From: Mycobacterium sp. E183 | Lineage (GTDB): Bacteria; Actinomycetota; Actinomycetes; Mycobacteriales; Mycobacteriaceae | DNA: 64,000 nt | Reading direction: 5' to 3' | Assembly: GCF_001667735.1 (NCBI RefSeq) | Contig: NZ_LZJN01000191.1 | Coordinates: 62,001 to 126,000, forward strand | Shown: piece by piece, positions 27,258-35,660 of the stretch | Layout: the number at the start of each line of letters is the position of its first letter | How positions within the stretch are numbered: the stretch's first letter is position 1 | Made by a program: the position numbers and the translations under genes | The notes under the pieces: generated by a model | Seen by the model: the letters and a program-made list of their open reading frames with translations, nothing else | Told to the model about the DNA's origin: nothing | The model's database searches: none

Positions 27258-27306
27258 TCGGACGCTCCAGGTTGCGGTTTCGCGATGTAAGCCTTCTGGT
27301 TCATTC

Positions 27307-27325
27307 AACCTACATCATGTAGGTT
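27307..27325. promoter_or_regulatory. Operator box A, perfect 19-bp palindrome
   Basis: AACCTACATCATGTAGGTT, two perfect 9-bp arms around one base. It lies in the divergent region between the amine-dehydrogenase-like gene (start 27257) and the P450 (start 27357). On the - strand the arm end TAGGTT could serve as a -10. The binding protein is unknown. Confidence 0.75.
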
Positions 27326-27328
27326 TGC

Positions 27329-27347
27329 AACCGACAATATGTAGGTT
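27329..27347. promoter_or_regulatory. Operator box B, 19-bp imperfect copy of box A
   Basis: AACCGACAATATGTAGGTT matches box A at 16 of 19 positions. The centres are 22 bp apart, about two helical turns, which suits cooperative binding of two dimers on one face. TAGGTT (27342-27347) is a -10 candidate for the P450 at 27357. Confidence 0.7.
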
Positions 27348-27356
27348 GATGGGCTT

Positions 27357-28607
27357 ATGAGGTGGCACGTGGTGGAGTCGAGGGTTGACGACGACATCGA
27401 GCAGCGCATCCGCGAGGCGCAGGAGAAGTTCAACGCCGGCATGGGCGCCGACGGCGACGCGACCCCGTACCCGCTGCTGCGCGAACTGCGGCAGAAGGCG
27501 CCCGTTCACCCGGGCTGGCCGGAGATGGGGGTTCCGTGTGACGGACCCGGCGGCAAGAAGACCTTCACCGCGTACTCGTTCGACGCCGTCAAGGCCGTGT
27601 TCACCGACAACGTCACGTTCAGCACCCGCGTCTACGAGGATATGGTGCGGCCACTGCAGGGTCCGACGATTCTGGAGATGCAGGAACCCGAGCACGCGAC
27701 GTACCGCAGGTTGCACGAATTCGCCTTCGCGAAGTCCTCGATGAAGCGCTGGGGCACCGAACTCGTCGGGCCCCTCGTGGATCGCACGATCGCGAAGATT
27801 CGTGATGGCAAGCGTGCCGATCTGGTGGCCGCGGTGTTCATGCCGATCCCGGTCCGGATCATCGCGGCCCTTCTCGGGTTGCCCGAGTCCGACATCGGGG
27901 AGTTTCACCGGCTGGCCATCGACCTGCTCGGCTTTCGCGCCGACATGGAGACCGCCATGAAGGCGTCGGCGGAGATGAAGGAGTACTTCATCGGCGTGCT
28001 GGCCGACCGGCGCAAGTCGCCGAAGGACGATATGGTGACGATCCTGTCGCGGGCCGAGATCGACGGCGTCAAAATGTCGGACGAGCAAATCTACGGATTC
28101 ATGCGCAATCTCCTGCCCGCCGGAGCGGAGACCACGTCGCGATCGACAGCGAGCCTCGCGCTGGCCCTGTTGACCCACACCGACCAACTCGACGCGGTTC
28201 GCGCCGACCGCACCCTGTTGCCCCAGGCGATCGAGGAGGGCATCCGGTGGGAGACGCCGCTGCTGAATTTCATCCGGGAGGTCACCACTGACACCGAGTT
28301 CTTCGGGCTCGACATCCCGAGGGGATCGACGATGATGGTGAACCTGGGCAGCGCCAATCACGACGAGACGCGCTGGCCGGACCCCGAAACCTTCAATATC
28401 TTCCGGGAACGCAAGCCGCACATCGGGTTTGGCCACGGTGCGCACTTGTGCCTGGGGATGCATCTGGCCCGGTTGGAGAGCACCAAGTTCTTCAACGCGC
28501 TCTTCGACGAATTGCCGGGGTTGCGGCTCGACCCCGACGCCCCGCCGCCCTATGTGAGCGGCACGATGTTCCGTTCACCGCCCCGTCTCGACGTGGTCTG
28601 GGATTGA
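27357..28607 (+). CDS. Cytochrome P450
   Basis: 416 aa soluble bacterial P450. I-helix oxygen-binding motif AGAETT, ExxR as EEGIR, and heme loop FGHGAHLCLG with the cysteine ligand near residue 365. It has an unusual C-terminal tail (PPYVSGTMFRSPPRLDVVWD). It is the first gene of a P450-amine-dehydrogenase-like-SDR operon (gaps of 15 and 2 bp) under the twin palindromic operator. The probable role is hydroxylation of a hydrophobic substrate, followed by oxidation by the SDR. The CYP family cannot be assigned by eye. Confidence 0.9.
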   Translation: MRWHVVESRVDDDIEQRIREAQEKFNAGMGADGDATPYPLLRELRQKAPVHPGWPEMGVPCDGPGGKKTFTAYSFDAVKAVFTDNVTFSTRVYEDMVRPLQGPTILEMQEPEHATYRRLHEFAFAKSSMKRWGTELVGPLVDRTIAKIRDGKRADLVAAVFMPIPVRIIAALLGLPESDIGEFHRLAIDLLGFRADMETAMKASAEMKEYFIGVLADRRKSPKDDMVTILSRAEIDGVKMSDEQIYGFMRNLLPAGAETTSRSTASLALALLTHTDQLDAVRADRTLLPQAIEEGIRWETPLLNFIREVTTDTEFFGLDIPRGSTMMVNLGSANHDETRWPDPETFNIFRERKPHIGFGHGAHLCLGMHLARLESTKFFNALFDELPGLRLDPDAPPPYVSGTMFRSPPRLDVVWD

Positions 28608-28622
28608 ACGGACCCGACTGAC

Positions 28623-29705
28623 ATGACTCGCGTGATCCAATGGGCGACCGGGGTGACCGGAATGATGGCGCTTCGCCATGTGCTGGGCCGCCCAGACCTG
28701 GAACTCGTCGCGGTGCGCGTCTACGACCCGGCGAAAGCCGGCGTCGATGCGGGCGCCCTGTGCGGGGCCTCCGAAACGGGGGTGCTCACTTGCGAGGATC
28801 GGGATGCCGTGATCGGCACCGACGCCGACGTGGTTCTCTACATGGGCAAGGTGGAAACCGACACGCCCGGCTGCTTCGCCGACGTCTGCGATCTTTTGGC
28901 GTCGGGCAAGAACGTGGTGGCCACCGGTAGCCGGTTCGTGCATCCCCGATCGCTGCACGAATCGCTGGCCGACGCAATCGAGAAGGCCTGTCGTGCGGGC
29001 GATTCGTCATTCCTTGGGCTCGGCCTCTACCCGGGCTTCGTCGGCGAGTCGCTGGTGCCCATTCTGTCCCGCCTCACCGAGCGCACCGACCGGATCAACG
29101 TACGAGAGGTGCTGAACTACTCGACCTACGCCAGCCACGACCTGATCTTCAACGCGATGGGCTTCGGGCATGCGCCGGACGACACCACCCCGCTGCTGAC
29201 GAACACCGACTACGCGGCAAGCGCGTGGATCGGCAGCGCGACAATCCTGGCGCAGGCCCTCGGGCTCGAGATTCGGTCCGTCGAGGGTTTCCGCGAAGTC
29301 GCCACAACGCCGCGACCCCTGACGGTGGCGGCTGGAGAGATCCCCGCGGGCACGGTCGGGGCGATGCGCTTCGGCGTCGTGGTCGACTGCGGTGAGACCA
29401 CCCTCGCCGTGGAGCATCTCACCAGGATGGCCGACGACCTGGCGCCCGAATGGCCGACGGAGATTGGCTATCAGGTGGCCTTCGAGGGCAAGCCCAACAT
29501 GAGTCTTCATCTCGTGATCGGCTCGCATGAGGAGGATCACGCCGAGCAAGGCTGCCTGGCCACCGCCATGCACGCCGTCAACGCCATCCCGGCCGTGGTC
29601 GCGGCCGAGCCTGGGCTCTACGACCTTTCGACGATCACCCCGTTCGTCGCCCACTGGACCGAGCGTGGTGCCGCGTCCGCCGCGTCGCCGCCTGCGGGAG
29701 GCTGA
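28623..29705 (+). CDS. Native amine dehydrogenase-like oxidoreductase, paralogue 3 of 6
   Basis: 360 aa. Starts MTRVIQWATGVTGMMAL, the standard Rossmann motif of this family, with PAKAGVDAGALCG close to paralogue 2. The C-terminal domain includes IPAGTVGAMRFGV, a segment recurring in all six paralogues (for example IEAGTVVGQRFSW in paralogue 2). It is preceded by the P450 and followed after 2 bp by the SDR, so the three are co-transcribed. The reaction is probably NAD(P)-dependent at a C=O or C=N carbon. Confidence 0.78.
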   Translation: MTRVIQWATGVTGMMALRHVLGRPDLELVAVRVYDPAKAGVDAGALCGASETGVLTCEDRDAVIGTDADVVLYMGKVETDTPGCFADVCDLLASGKNVVATGSRFVHPRSLHESLADAIEKACRAGDSSFLGLGLYPGFVGESLVPILSRLTERTDRINVREVLNYSTYASHDLIFNAMGFGHAPDDTTPLLTNTDYAASAWIGSATILAQALGLEIRSVEGFREVATTPRPLTVAAGEIPAGTVGAMRFGVVVDCGETTLAVEHLTRMADDLAPEWPTEIGYQVAFEGKPNMSLHLVIGSHEEDHAEQGCLATAMHAVNAIPAVVAAEPGLYDLSTITPFVAHWTERGAASAASPPAGG

Positions 29706-29707
29706 AA

Positions 29708-30649
29708 TTGGTCTCGTTCACCGATCGGGTCGTCCTGGTGACCGGCGGTGCCCGCGGCCTCGGCGAGGCGTATTGCCATGAAATGGCCCGTCGCGGAGCC
29801 GCCTTGGTGGTCCACGACAACGGCGCCGAAACCGACGGAAGTGGAGGCGACCCGAAACCGGCTAATGACGTCGCCGCCGCGATCTGCGCCGCGGGGGGAC
29901 GGGCGGTGGCGTGCGCCTCGGACGCCAGCGCCGAAGAAGGGGGGCAGGACGCCGTCGACCTGGCCGTCAGCGAATTCGGACGATTGGACGCGATCGTCGC
30001 CAACGCCGGCATCATCCACGACGACGCGTTGCCGGAATGGCCGACCGAACGCTTCGAGGCGCTGCTGCGGCACCACGTGTTGGCCGCCTTTCACGTCATC
30101 CGACCGGGTTTCGCGGTGATGCGGGACGCCGGATACGGGCGACTGGTGTTCGTTTCCTCCGCAGCGGGGGTTTTCGGGCAGCCGGGCTTGACCGGATACG
30201 CCACGGCCAAGACGGGGATGCTCGGGTTGATGAACGTCGCGGCGCTCGAGGGTGCGGCGCACGGCATACACGCCAACGCCATCATGCCGATGGGCGACAC
30301 GCGAATGGCCATGGCACTGATGGGGGAGGCCGGCCGCACGGCCGATGCTCGGGCCTTCCTGCAGACGCTGCGGCTCGATCAAGTGGCACCGGTCGTTGCC
30401 TACCTCGCGAGCGAGAGCTGCATCCTGACACAAAAGGTCCTGAGCGCTTTCCGTGGACGGGTGGCCGCTTTGCAGATCGGTGTGACCCGTGGCTGGTTCG
30501 CCGCCGACGGTGCCTTCGACGCCGAGGGCGTGGCGGCCAATCTCGACCGTATCCTCGACCCATCAGATATCTTCGTGCCCGGCAGTATCTTCGACGAAAT
30601 GGAATATGTTTTCGCGACGGTTCCTTCTGAGTCGCAGCCGAATTCCTGA
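29708..30649 (+). CDS. Short-chain dehydrogenase, (3R)-hydroxyacyl-CoA dehydrogenase-like
   Basis: 313 aa. Cofactor motif TGGARGLG, NAG in VANAGIIHDD, catalytic Ser in FVSSAAGVFG and YATAK. The sequence follows the pattern of HSD17B4-type 3-hydroxyacyl dehydrogenases, including the cofactor-loop AND segment (PKPANDVAAAI). The start is TTG 29708, with GGGAGG 6 nt upstream and no better in-frame start before the Rossmann motif. Last gene of the P450 operon; it converges on the gene at 30710 with 60 bp between. Confidence 0.83.
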   Translation: MVSFTDRVVLVTGGARGLGEAYCHEMARRGAALVVHDNGAETDGSGGDPKPANDVAAAICAAGGRAVACASDASAEEGGQDAVDLAVSEFGRLDAIVANAGIIHDDALPEWPTERFEALLRHHVLAAFHVIRPGFAVMRDAGYGRLVFVSSAAGVFGQPGLTGYATAKTGMLGLMNVAALEGAAHGIHANAIMPMGDTRMAMALMGEAGRTADARAFLQTLRLDQVAPVVAYLASESCILTQKVLSAFRGRVAALQIGVTRGWFAADGAFDAEGVAANLDRILDPSDIFVPGSIFDEMEYVFATVPSESQPNS

Positions 30650-30709
30650 CCGAACCGATGCCTTGGCGCAATGATCTTTGGTGTGCGGCTGCGCCGGGCC
30701 GGCCCGATG

Positions 30710-31804
30710 TCAATCCTTGATGACTGTGGGTCCATCACCGAAACCGGTGTAACTGCGTATCAGCGGCAGGTCCGCCATGGTGGCGAAACCCGCGGGGGCG
30801 GCACATATCGCCGGTATGGCGTTGACGACCTGTAGCGCAACCGCGACAAGACCCGCCCGGACGTGTTCGGCGACCGACGCCGGCCGCGAGTAGCTGGCCA
30901 GGCAGAAGAAGTGCACGCGCATGGACGGGTCGCCTTCGAGCGTGAGGGTCCAGCCGTCATCCGGTGTGGGCCAGTGCTCCGGATACTCGCCGCCGACGGT
31001 CCACAGCGTCTCGAATTCGATGATCGGCTCGCCGCGACGGTTCCCGACGAAGTTCCACCGCTGACCGGCTGTCGTGCCGGCGCGAACCCGGTGGTCGAAG
31101 ATCTCGAAGTCCTTGGTGGCGGGCACTGCGTCAACAGTGACTGTGACATCGTCGATGGCAGCGTTCAACGTGTCGGCGATGAACCAGGTCTGCTGGGTGA
31201 ACAGGGCGGTGTTGAATGTCAGGAACTCGTTGGCCGTCGGGGTGATGTCCTCGGTCGGTCGTCCGAACCACATTCCGTCGAAGGTTATTTCGGTGCTCTC
31301 CCAGAGCGACCAGTCTGCGCGCTCCTGCAGACTGAACCTGTCAATCGAGCGACTCATACCCGACAGCGCGAGCGGCAAAACGCCAGATAGGTTGCCCGGG
31401 TTGAGACCGCTCGCGTGGATCGTGCTGTTGCCCTTGCGGCAGGCCGCCAGCAGCCGTCGACGGTCCGCATCGCCGATGCGCTGCGGGTGGAAAAGGAACG
31501 AGACGGTCGCAACGTTCTTGCCGCTCTCCAGCAGCGCGCACACGTCGTCGAGACTGGTGAACGACGGCGCGTAGAGCACGAGATCGGCCTCGATCGCGAG
31601 AATGTCCGCGACATCGGTGGTTGCGTTGACGCCGACTGGGTTCCGGCCCACCAGCGTCCCGACGTCGACGCCGTTCTTTGAATCGGAGTAGACCCGCGCT
31701 CCCACCAGCTCGAGGTCGGCCCGGTAGTCGAGGATGGTCTTGATCATCTCGGTGCCTACGGCACCGGTTGCCCACTGAATGACTCGAAGACGCCGGGAAT
31801 TCAC
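30710..31804 (-). CDS. Native amine dehydrogenase-like oxidoreductase, paralogue 4 of 6
   Basis: 364 aa. Rossmann start RVIQWATGAVGTEMIKTIL. It shares RAGTTAGQRWNFVG with the other paralogues. The start is GTG 31804, with GGAG 8 nt upstream. The open frame continues far upstream, but that part overlaps the SDR at 31852 in another frame and is not coding. Last gene of a three-gene - strand operon with two SDRs (32686, 31852). Confidence 0.77.
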   Translation of the reverse strand: MNSRRLRVIQWATGAVGTEMIKTILDYRADLELVGARVYSDSKNGVDVGTLVGRNPVGVNATTDVADILAIEADLVLYAPSFTSLDDVCALLESGKNVATVSFLFHPQRIGDADRRRLLAACRKGNSTIHASGLNPGNLSGVLPLALSGMSRSIDRFSLQERADWSLWESTEITFDGMWFGRPTEDITPTANEFLTFNTALFTQQTWFIADTLNAAIDDVTVTVDAVPATKDFEIFDHRVRAGTTAGQRWNFVGNRRGEPIIEFETLWTVGGEYPEHWPTPDDGWTLTLEGDPSMRVHFFCLASYSRPASVAEHVRAGLVAVALQVVNAIPAICAAPAGFATMADLPLIRSYTGFGDGPTVIKD

Positions 31805-31851
31805 GGTCAAGTCTCCACTCCCTTCAGAGCCGGATGGATGGGCGAGGAGGG

Positions 31852-32655
31852 TCAGATGAAGTCCGATCCGCCGTCGACGTTGACGGTCGCACCCGTCACA
31901 TAGCCGTTGCGTCGCGACGCCAGATACGTGGTGATGGAGGCGATCTCCTCCGGCAGCCCGGCGCGACCGATATCGCACGGATGGCCGAAGGTCTTCTCGA
32001 CCCAGCTCATCACGTCCCTGGGATCCGACGAGTCGAGCCCGTCTGCCGCGAGCGCATCCTGCAGAACCTCGGTAAAGCTTGCCGTCACAATGGTTCCCGG
32101 ACAGACGCAGTTCACAAGAATGCCCTCGGCTCCAAGGCTTTTCGACAAGTTCTTGGTGAAGCTGGACAGCGCCGATTTCGCTGCCGTGTAGGCGACCAGC
32201 CGCGGGCTCTGTCGCTGGATGGAGTGTGCGGAGAGGGTGACGATGCGGGCCCACTCGGCTGATCGCAGCATCGGCAGCGCGGCCCGCACGGATCGCACCG
32301 CGGACAGGGTGCCGAGATCGAATGCGGCGTGCCAGTCGTCGTCGTTCAGATCGTCGAACGCGCCCGCGTTCGGACCCACGGTGTGCACCAGGACGTTCAG
32401 GGTGTCCCACGAATGACCAATGCAGGCAAAGCCCGAAGTGATGGAATCGCCATCGGACATGTCGACGCTGACGGTGAGTACTTCGGGTGCCCCCGCGGCG
32501 CGGATTCGCCTGGCGGCCGAATCCAGCGCCGCCCGACCGCGCGCCATGATCGCCACGGAGGCGCCTTCCGCCGCGAGACTCTCGGCGATCGCCAGCCCCA
32601 TTCCCTTACTGCCGCCGGTTACGACCGCCGTCGCGCCCTCAAAACCAAGATCCAT
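31852..32655 (-). CDS. Short-chain dehydrogenase/reductase
   Basis: Classical SDR, 267 aa. TGGSKGMG cofactor motif near residue 14, catalytic Ser in IVTLSAHSIQ, YTAAK, and the terminal VNVDGGSDFI. The usual NNAG is changed to HTVGPN. It lies 47 bp upstream of the amine-dehydrogenase-like gene and 30 bp after an SDR, all on one strand. Substrate unknown. Confidence 0.85.
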   Translation of the reverse strand: MDLGFEGATAVVTGGSKGMGLAIAESLAAEGASVAIMARGRAALDSAARRIRAAGAPEVLTVSVDMSDGDSITSGFACIGHSWDTLNVLVHTVGPNAGAFDDLNDDDWHAAFDLGTLSAVRSVRAALPMLRSAEWARIVTLSAHSIQRQSPRLVAYTAAKSALSSFTKNLSKSLGAEGILVNCVCPGTIVTASFTEVLQDALAADGLDSSDPRDVMSWVEKTFGHPCDIGRAGLPEEIASITTYLASRRNGYVTGATVNVDGGSDFI

Positions 32656-32685
32656 TCAGTCATCCGCCCTTCGCGGTTCGTAGTA

Positions 32686-33444
32686 TCACCGAGTCTTGGT
32701 GATCCGCGGGGCAAGATGCACGATCTCGCTGACGACGGTGGGGTTCGCGCGTGAGATGGCGATCAGGGACAGCATGGCGTTGGCCACGTCGTCCACCGTG
32801 GACATTTCCTCAGGAATCTGGCCCGCCCGCGCCCAGGCCCGGTATAGATCGGCCAGCAGATCCCGGTCGGCGCCGCGCAGGATCTCGGTGTCACAGGTCG
32901 GGCCAACGCTAACCCGGATCACGGCCAGTTCGGGATGCTCGGCGCGCCAGGATCGCAAGATCTCGTCTAGCGCGGCCTTGCTCGCGTGGTAGGCGGCCAC
33001 GCCGGCGCGGGGGCGACCGACGTCATGGCTGGATGCGACGATGACCGTGGCGTCGTCGGTCAAGTGGGGAAGGGCCGCCCGAAGCACGTGGGAGGCGCCG
33101 ACGGCATTGACGGCGTAGGAATGCAGCCAGGTTTCCACATCGGTGTCTTCGATCAGCACGAAGGGCACCACGGCGCTGGTGAACACCACCGCGTCGAGCT
33201 TGCCCAGGTTCGCGGCGACCTCGGCGACGACGGTCTCCACCGCGCGCGGGTCCGAAACGTCCAACTCGTGGGCCGATCCGTGCAGCCGATCGGCCAGGTC
33301 CGACAGCAGCTCCACCCGCCGTGCGGCGAGCGCGACGCGAGCCCCCCTGGAGTGGGCGGCAATTGCCAACGCCTGTCCAATGCCGGAGGACGCCCCGATG
33401 ATCAGCATCCGCGTCCCCGCGATGTTGGAGTGCCGGTCGCTCAT
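32686..33444 (-). CDS. Short-chain dehydrogenase/reductase, divergent type
   Basis: 252 aa SDR. GASSGIG cofactor motif near residue 18 and YHASK. NNAG is replaced by TSAVVP. The C-terminal third (SWRAEHPELAVIRVSVG onwards) resembles the SDR at 20928 (AWRIEHPEIGFTRLAVG), so the two form a subgroup. It is the first gene of the 33444-30710 operon, divergent from the SDR at 33566 across the alternating GAGAAT/ATTCTC sites. Confidence 0.82.
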   Translation of the reverse strand: MSDRHSNIAGTRMLIIGASSGIGQALAIAAHSRGARVALAARRVELLSDLADRLHGSAHELDVSDPRAVETVVAEVAANLGKLDAVVFTSAVVPFVLIEDTDVETWLHSYAVNAVGASHVLRAALPHLTDDATVIVASSHDVGRPRAGVAAYHASKAALDEILRSWRAEHPELAVIRVSVGPTCDTEILRGADRDLLADLYRAWARAGQIPEEMSTVDDVANAMLSLIAISRANPTVVSEIVHLAPRITKTR

Positions 33445-33489
33445 AGCCCGCTTTCCTCTGGCCGAATCCGTAACTGAAGGTTAGCCGCT

Positions 33490-33518
33490 ATTCTCGCATG
33501 CGAGAATCGATATTCTCG
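33490..33518. promoter_or_regulatory. Operator with three alternating half-sites (ATTCTCG / CGAGAAT / ATTCTCG)
   Basis: ATTCTCGCATGCGAGAAT (33490-33507) is a perfect 18-bp palindrome. It shares its right half with GAGAATCGATATTCTC (33502-33517), the 16-bp box that recurs in other divergent promoters of the window. TATTCT at 33511-33516 is a -10 candidate for the SDR at 33566, so a bound regulator would cover that promoter. Confidence 0.72.
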
Positions 33519-33565
33519 TCGCGGCCGGATCATTTGCGCTTCGGCGACGCAAAACAGGAGGCGGA

Positions 33566-34408
33566 ATGATCGACTTCAACGACAAGGTGGTGCTTGTCAC
33601 CGGCGGTGGCGCGGGCATCGGGCGCGCCACGGCGCTGGCCTTTGCCGGCCTGGGTGCGTCGGTCGTCGTACTCGAGGTCGACCCGGCGCGGTCGCAGGAC
33701 CTGCGCAGCGAACTCGGCGATCGGGCGCTCGTGGTGACGGGCGATGCGACCGTCGCGGCCGACGTGTCGGCGCTCGCCGATGCCATCGGCAGCCGCTACG
33801 GGCGCCTCGACGCGCTGGTGAACAACGTCGGTCACTTCATGACGCGGCCGACACCTTTCGAGCGGCTCACCGACGAGCAGATCGACGACATATATCGGGT
33901 GAATCTCAAGCACATCTTTCTGGTCAGCCGGGCCATGCTGCCGCTGCTGCGTGCCGCCGCCGGCGGCGCGAGCATCACGAACGTCTCGTCGATCGAGGGC
34001 TTCCGGGGTATACCGCACTTCGCGGTATACGGAGCCTTCAAGGCGGCGGTGACCGGCTTTACCATGAGCCTCGCCCTCGAGCTTGGCCCGGAGGGCATCC
34101 GGGTGAATGCCGTGGCGCCGGAAACCACGGATAGCGCCCAGGTCCCGCTGGACCGCATGATCCACCAATCACAGCGGCACAATATTCCGCGCTGGATTCC
34201 GCTGGGCCGCTTCGGAACCCCACAGGACATCGCGGGCTGCGTCTTGTTTCTCGCGAGCCCGCTGGCCGCATGGGTATCGGGGACTGTGGTGCATGCCGAT
34301 GGCGGTGCGTTGGCCGCCGCGGGGTGGTATCGCGACGACCGTGGCGCGTGGACGAACATGCCCGTCATCAAGGGCAACAGCGCAACACCCGCCGAGGCGG
34401 CGGGCTGA
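33566..34408 (+). CDS. Short-chain dehydrogenase/reductase
   Basis: Classical SDR, 280 aa. TGGGAGIG cofactor motif near residue 12, NNVG, NVSSIEG with catalytic Ser, and YGAFK. A C-terminal extension of about 30 residues follows VVHADGG. The start is at ATG 33566, with AGGAGG 5 nt upstream. It lies 99 bp before the AveC-like gene, and both may be read from the promoter that carries the 33490-33518 operator. Confidence 0.86.
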   Translation: MIDFNDKVVLVTGGGAGIGRATALAFAGLGASVVVLEVDPARSQDLRSELGDRALVVTGDATVAADVSALADAIGSRYGRLDALVNNVGHFMTRPTPFERLTDEQIDDIYRVNLKHIFLVSRAMLPLLRAAAGGASITNVSSIEGFRGIPHFAVYGAFKAAVTGFTMSLALELGPEGIRVNAVAPETTDSAQVPLDRMIHQSQRHNIPRWIPLGRFGTPQDIAGCVLFLASPLAAWVSGTVVHADGGALAAAGWYRDDRGAWTNMPVIKGNSATPAEAAG

Positions 34409-34507
34409 AGATGGACCAAGTCGTCCCGAAGTCTTTTTGTCGCTGTCGATAACGCATATTCTCATGGGGCCGGGCTGTAGAGGTTGAAAGGAACATCGGG
34501 GTTTGGC

Positions 34508-35572
34508 ATGACGGACGTCGTGGACACCAGCCCCGATTCCGGGTCCTCTCGGCCCATTCGGGTCGGCAGTTCGCCGCCGCTGTCCCGTGCCGGATGGGCG
34601 TTGTTCATAGCCGGGTACCTGGTATTCGCGATCGTGACCGTCGCGACGATGCAATCGGGTACGCACGGGGATCCGCGCACCACCAACCCATACCCGGGGC
34701 CGGCACCGTATCCGCCGTTCCTCGGGTTCGACGACTGGCCGCTGGTGGTCGCCCTGAGCTCCGTCCCCATGGCCATCGGGCTGATCGCCACGTTGGTGTG
34801 GCTCTCGGTAAGACAACGCAAGGTGCATTGGACGGTGGTGATCGCGTTCGCGGGGCTGATCACCGGCGCCCTGGACCCGTTGGCCAACTGGGCGACGTTC
34901 GCGATCTTCGACCCGCGGATGTTGCACTTCCCGTTGTCGTGGCCGTACGTGAACATCTCGCCGAACCTGGAACCCGCGCTGTCGTTCCTCGGGGGTTACG
35001 CGGCGTACTACTTGTTGACCGGTCTGGGGATTCTGCAGCTGCACAATCGATTCCTCGAGCCCCTGATTCGGCCCATGGGTTGGCTGGCGCGCCATCGGCT
35101 TGCCGCGGTCTTTGTCGGCTCGTTCGTGATCGCCTTGCCGCTCAACGGAGTCGTCCAGTTCACCTGGATGAGGTTCGGCATCTTCTACTACACCGAGGCG
35201 GTCGGACCGACGCTGCAGATCGGCCACATTCATTTCCCGCTCATCATGGCGGTGTATGACTCGTTCATATTCGCGATGGTGGCGGTGATGTGCGTCCGGG
35301 ACCAAGGCGGCGAGCTGGTGCTGATAAACCGGATCGCCCGCCGGCTACCGGCGCGACCGCGCCGCGACATGCTGGCGCTGACGCGCCGGCTCCTCGTGTC
35401 GGCCTCGGTGGGGCTCGTATCGTTCGCCGTCCCGCTGGTGGTACTGGCGGGGCTGCGGACCGCCGGACTGTCCAAGCCTGCGTACGAACAGAACCCGTAC
35501 CCGAACATCAAGGTCTACGATCCCTACGGGCATCTCGAGAGGTCGGGCAAACGGGGACCCTTCTACCAGTGA
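34508..35572 (+). CDS. AveC-like (spirocyclase family) membrane protein
   Basis: 354 aa polytopic membrane protein with about seven hydrophobic segments (for example WALFIAGYLVFAIVTVA, FVGSFVIALPLNGVVQF) and a polar C-terminal tail. The pattern matches mycobacterial proteins grouped with AveC, the avermectin spirocyclase/dehydratase. I recognise this from overall pattern only, with moderate certainty, and the chemistry in mycobacteria is unknown. Start at ATG 34508; an in-frame TTG lies 24 bp upstream. It follows an SDR and precedes an alpha/beta hydrolase on the same strand, so it probably belongs to that catabolic operon. Confidence 0.6.
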   Translation: MTDVVDTSPDSGSSRPIRVGSSPPLSRAGWALFIAGYLVFAIVTVATMQSGTHGDPRTTNPYPGPAPYPPFLGFDDWPLVVALSSVPMAIGLIATLVWLSVRQRKVHWTVVIAFAGLITGALDPLANWATFAIFDPRMLHFPLSWPYVNISPNLEPALSFLGGYAAYYLLTGLGILQLHNRFLEPLIRPMGWLARHRLAAVFVGSFVIALPLNGVVQFTWMRFGIFYYTEAVGPTLQIGHIHFPLIMAVYDSFIFAMVAVMCVRDQGGELVLINRIARRLPARPRRDMLALTRRLLVSASVGLVSFAVPLVVLAGLRTAGLSKPAYEQNPYPNIKVYDPYGHLERSGKRGPFYQ

Positions 35573-35660
35573 GCCACACCGAACAAGTAGTTCGAACACG
35601 CGTCATCGGGTTGCCGTTGGCCGGCCCAGAGCTCGCCACCCGGATCTCGCGGACCCGAGC

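Noticed and set aside
31805-32410. N-terminal extension of the amine-dehydrogenase-like gene at 30710
   Set aside because: It lies inside the SDR at 31852 in another frame, and the family N-terminus starts at 31804.
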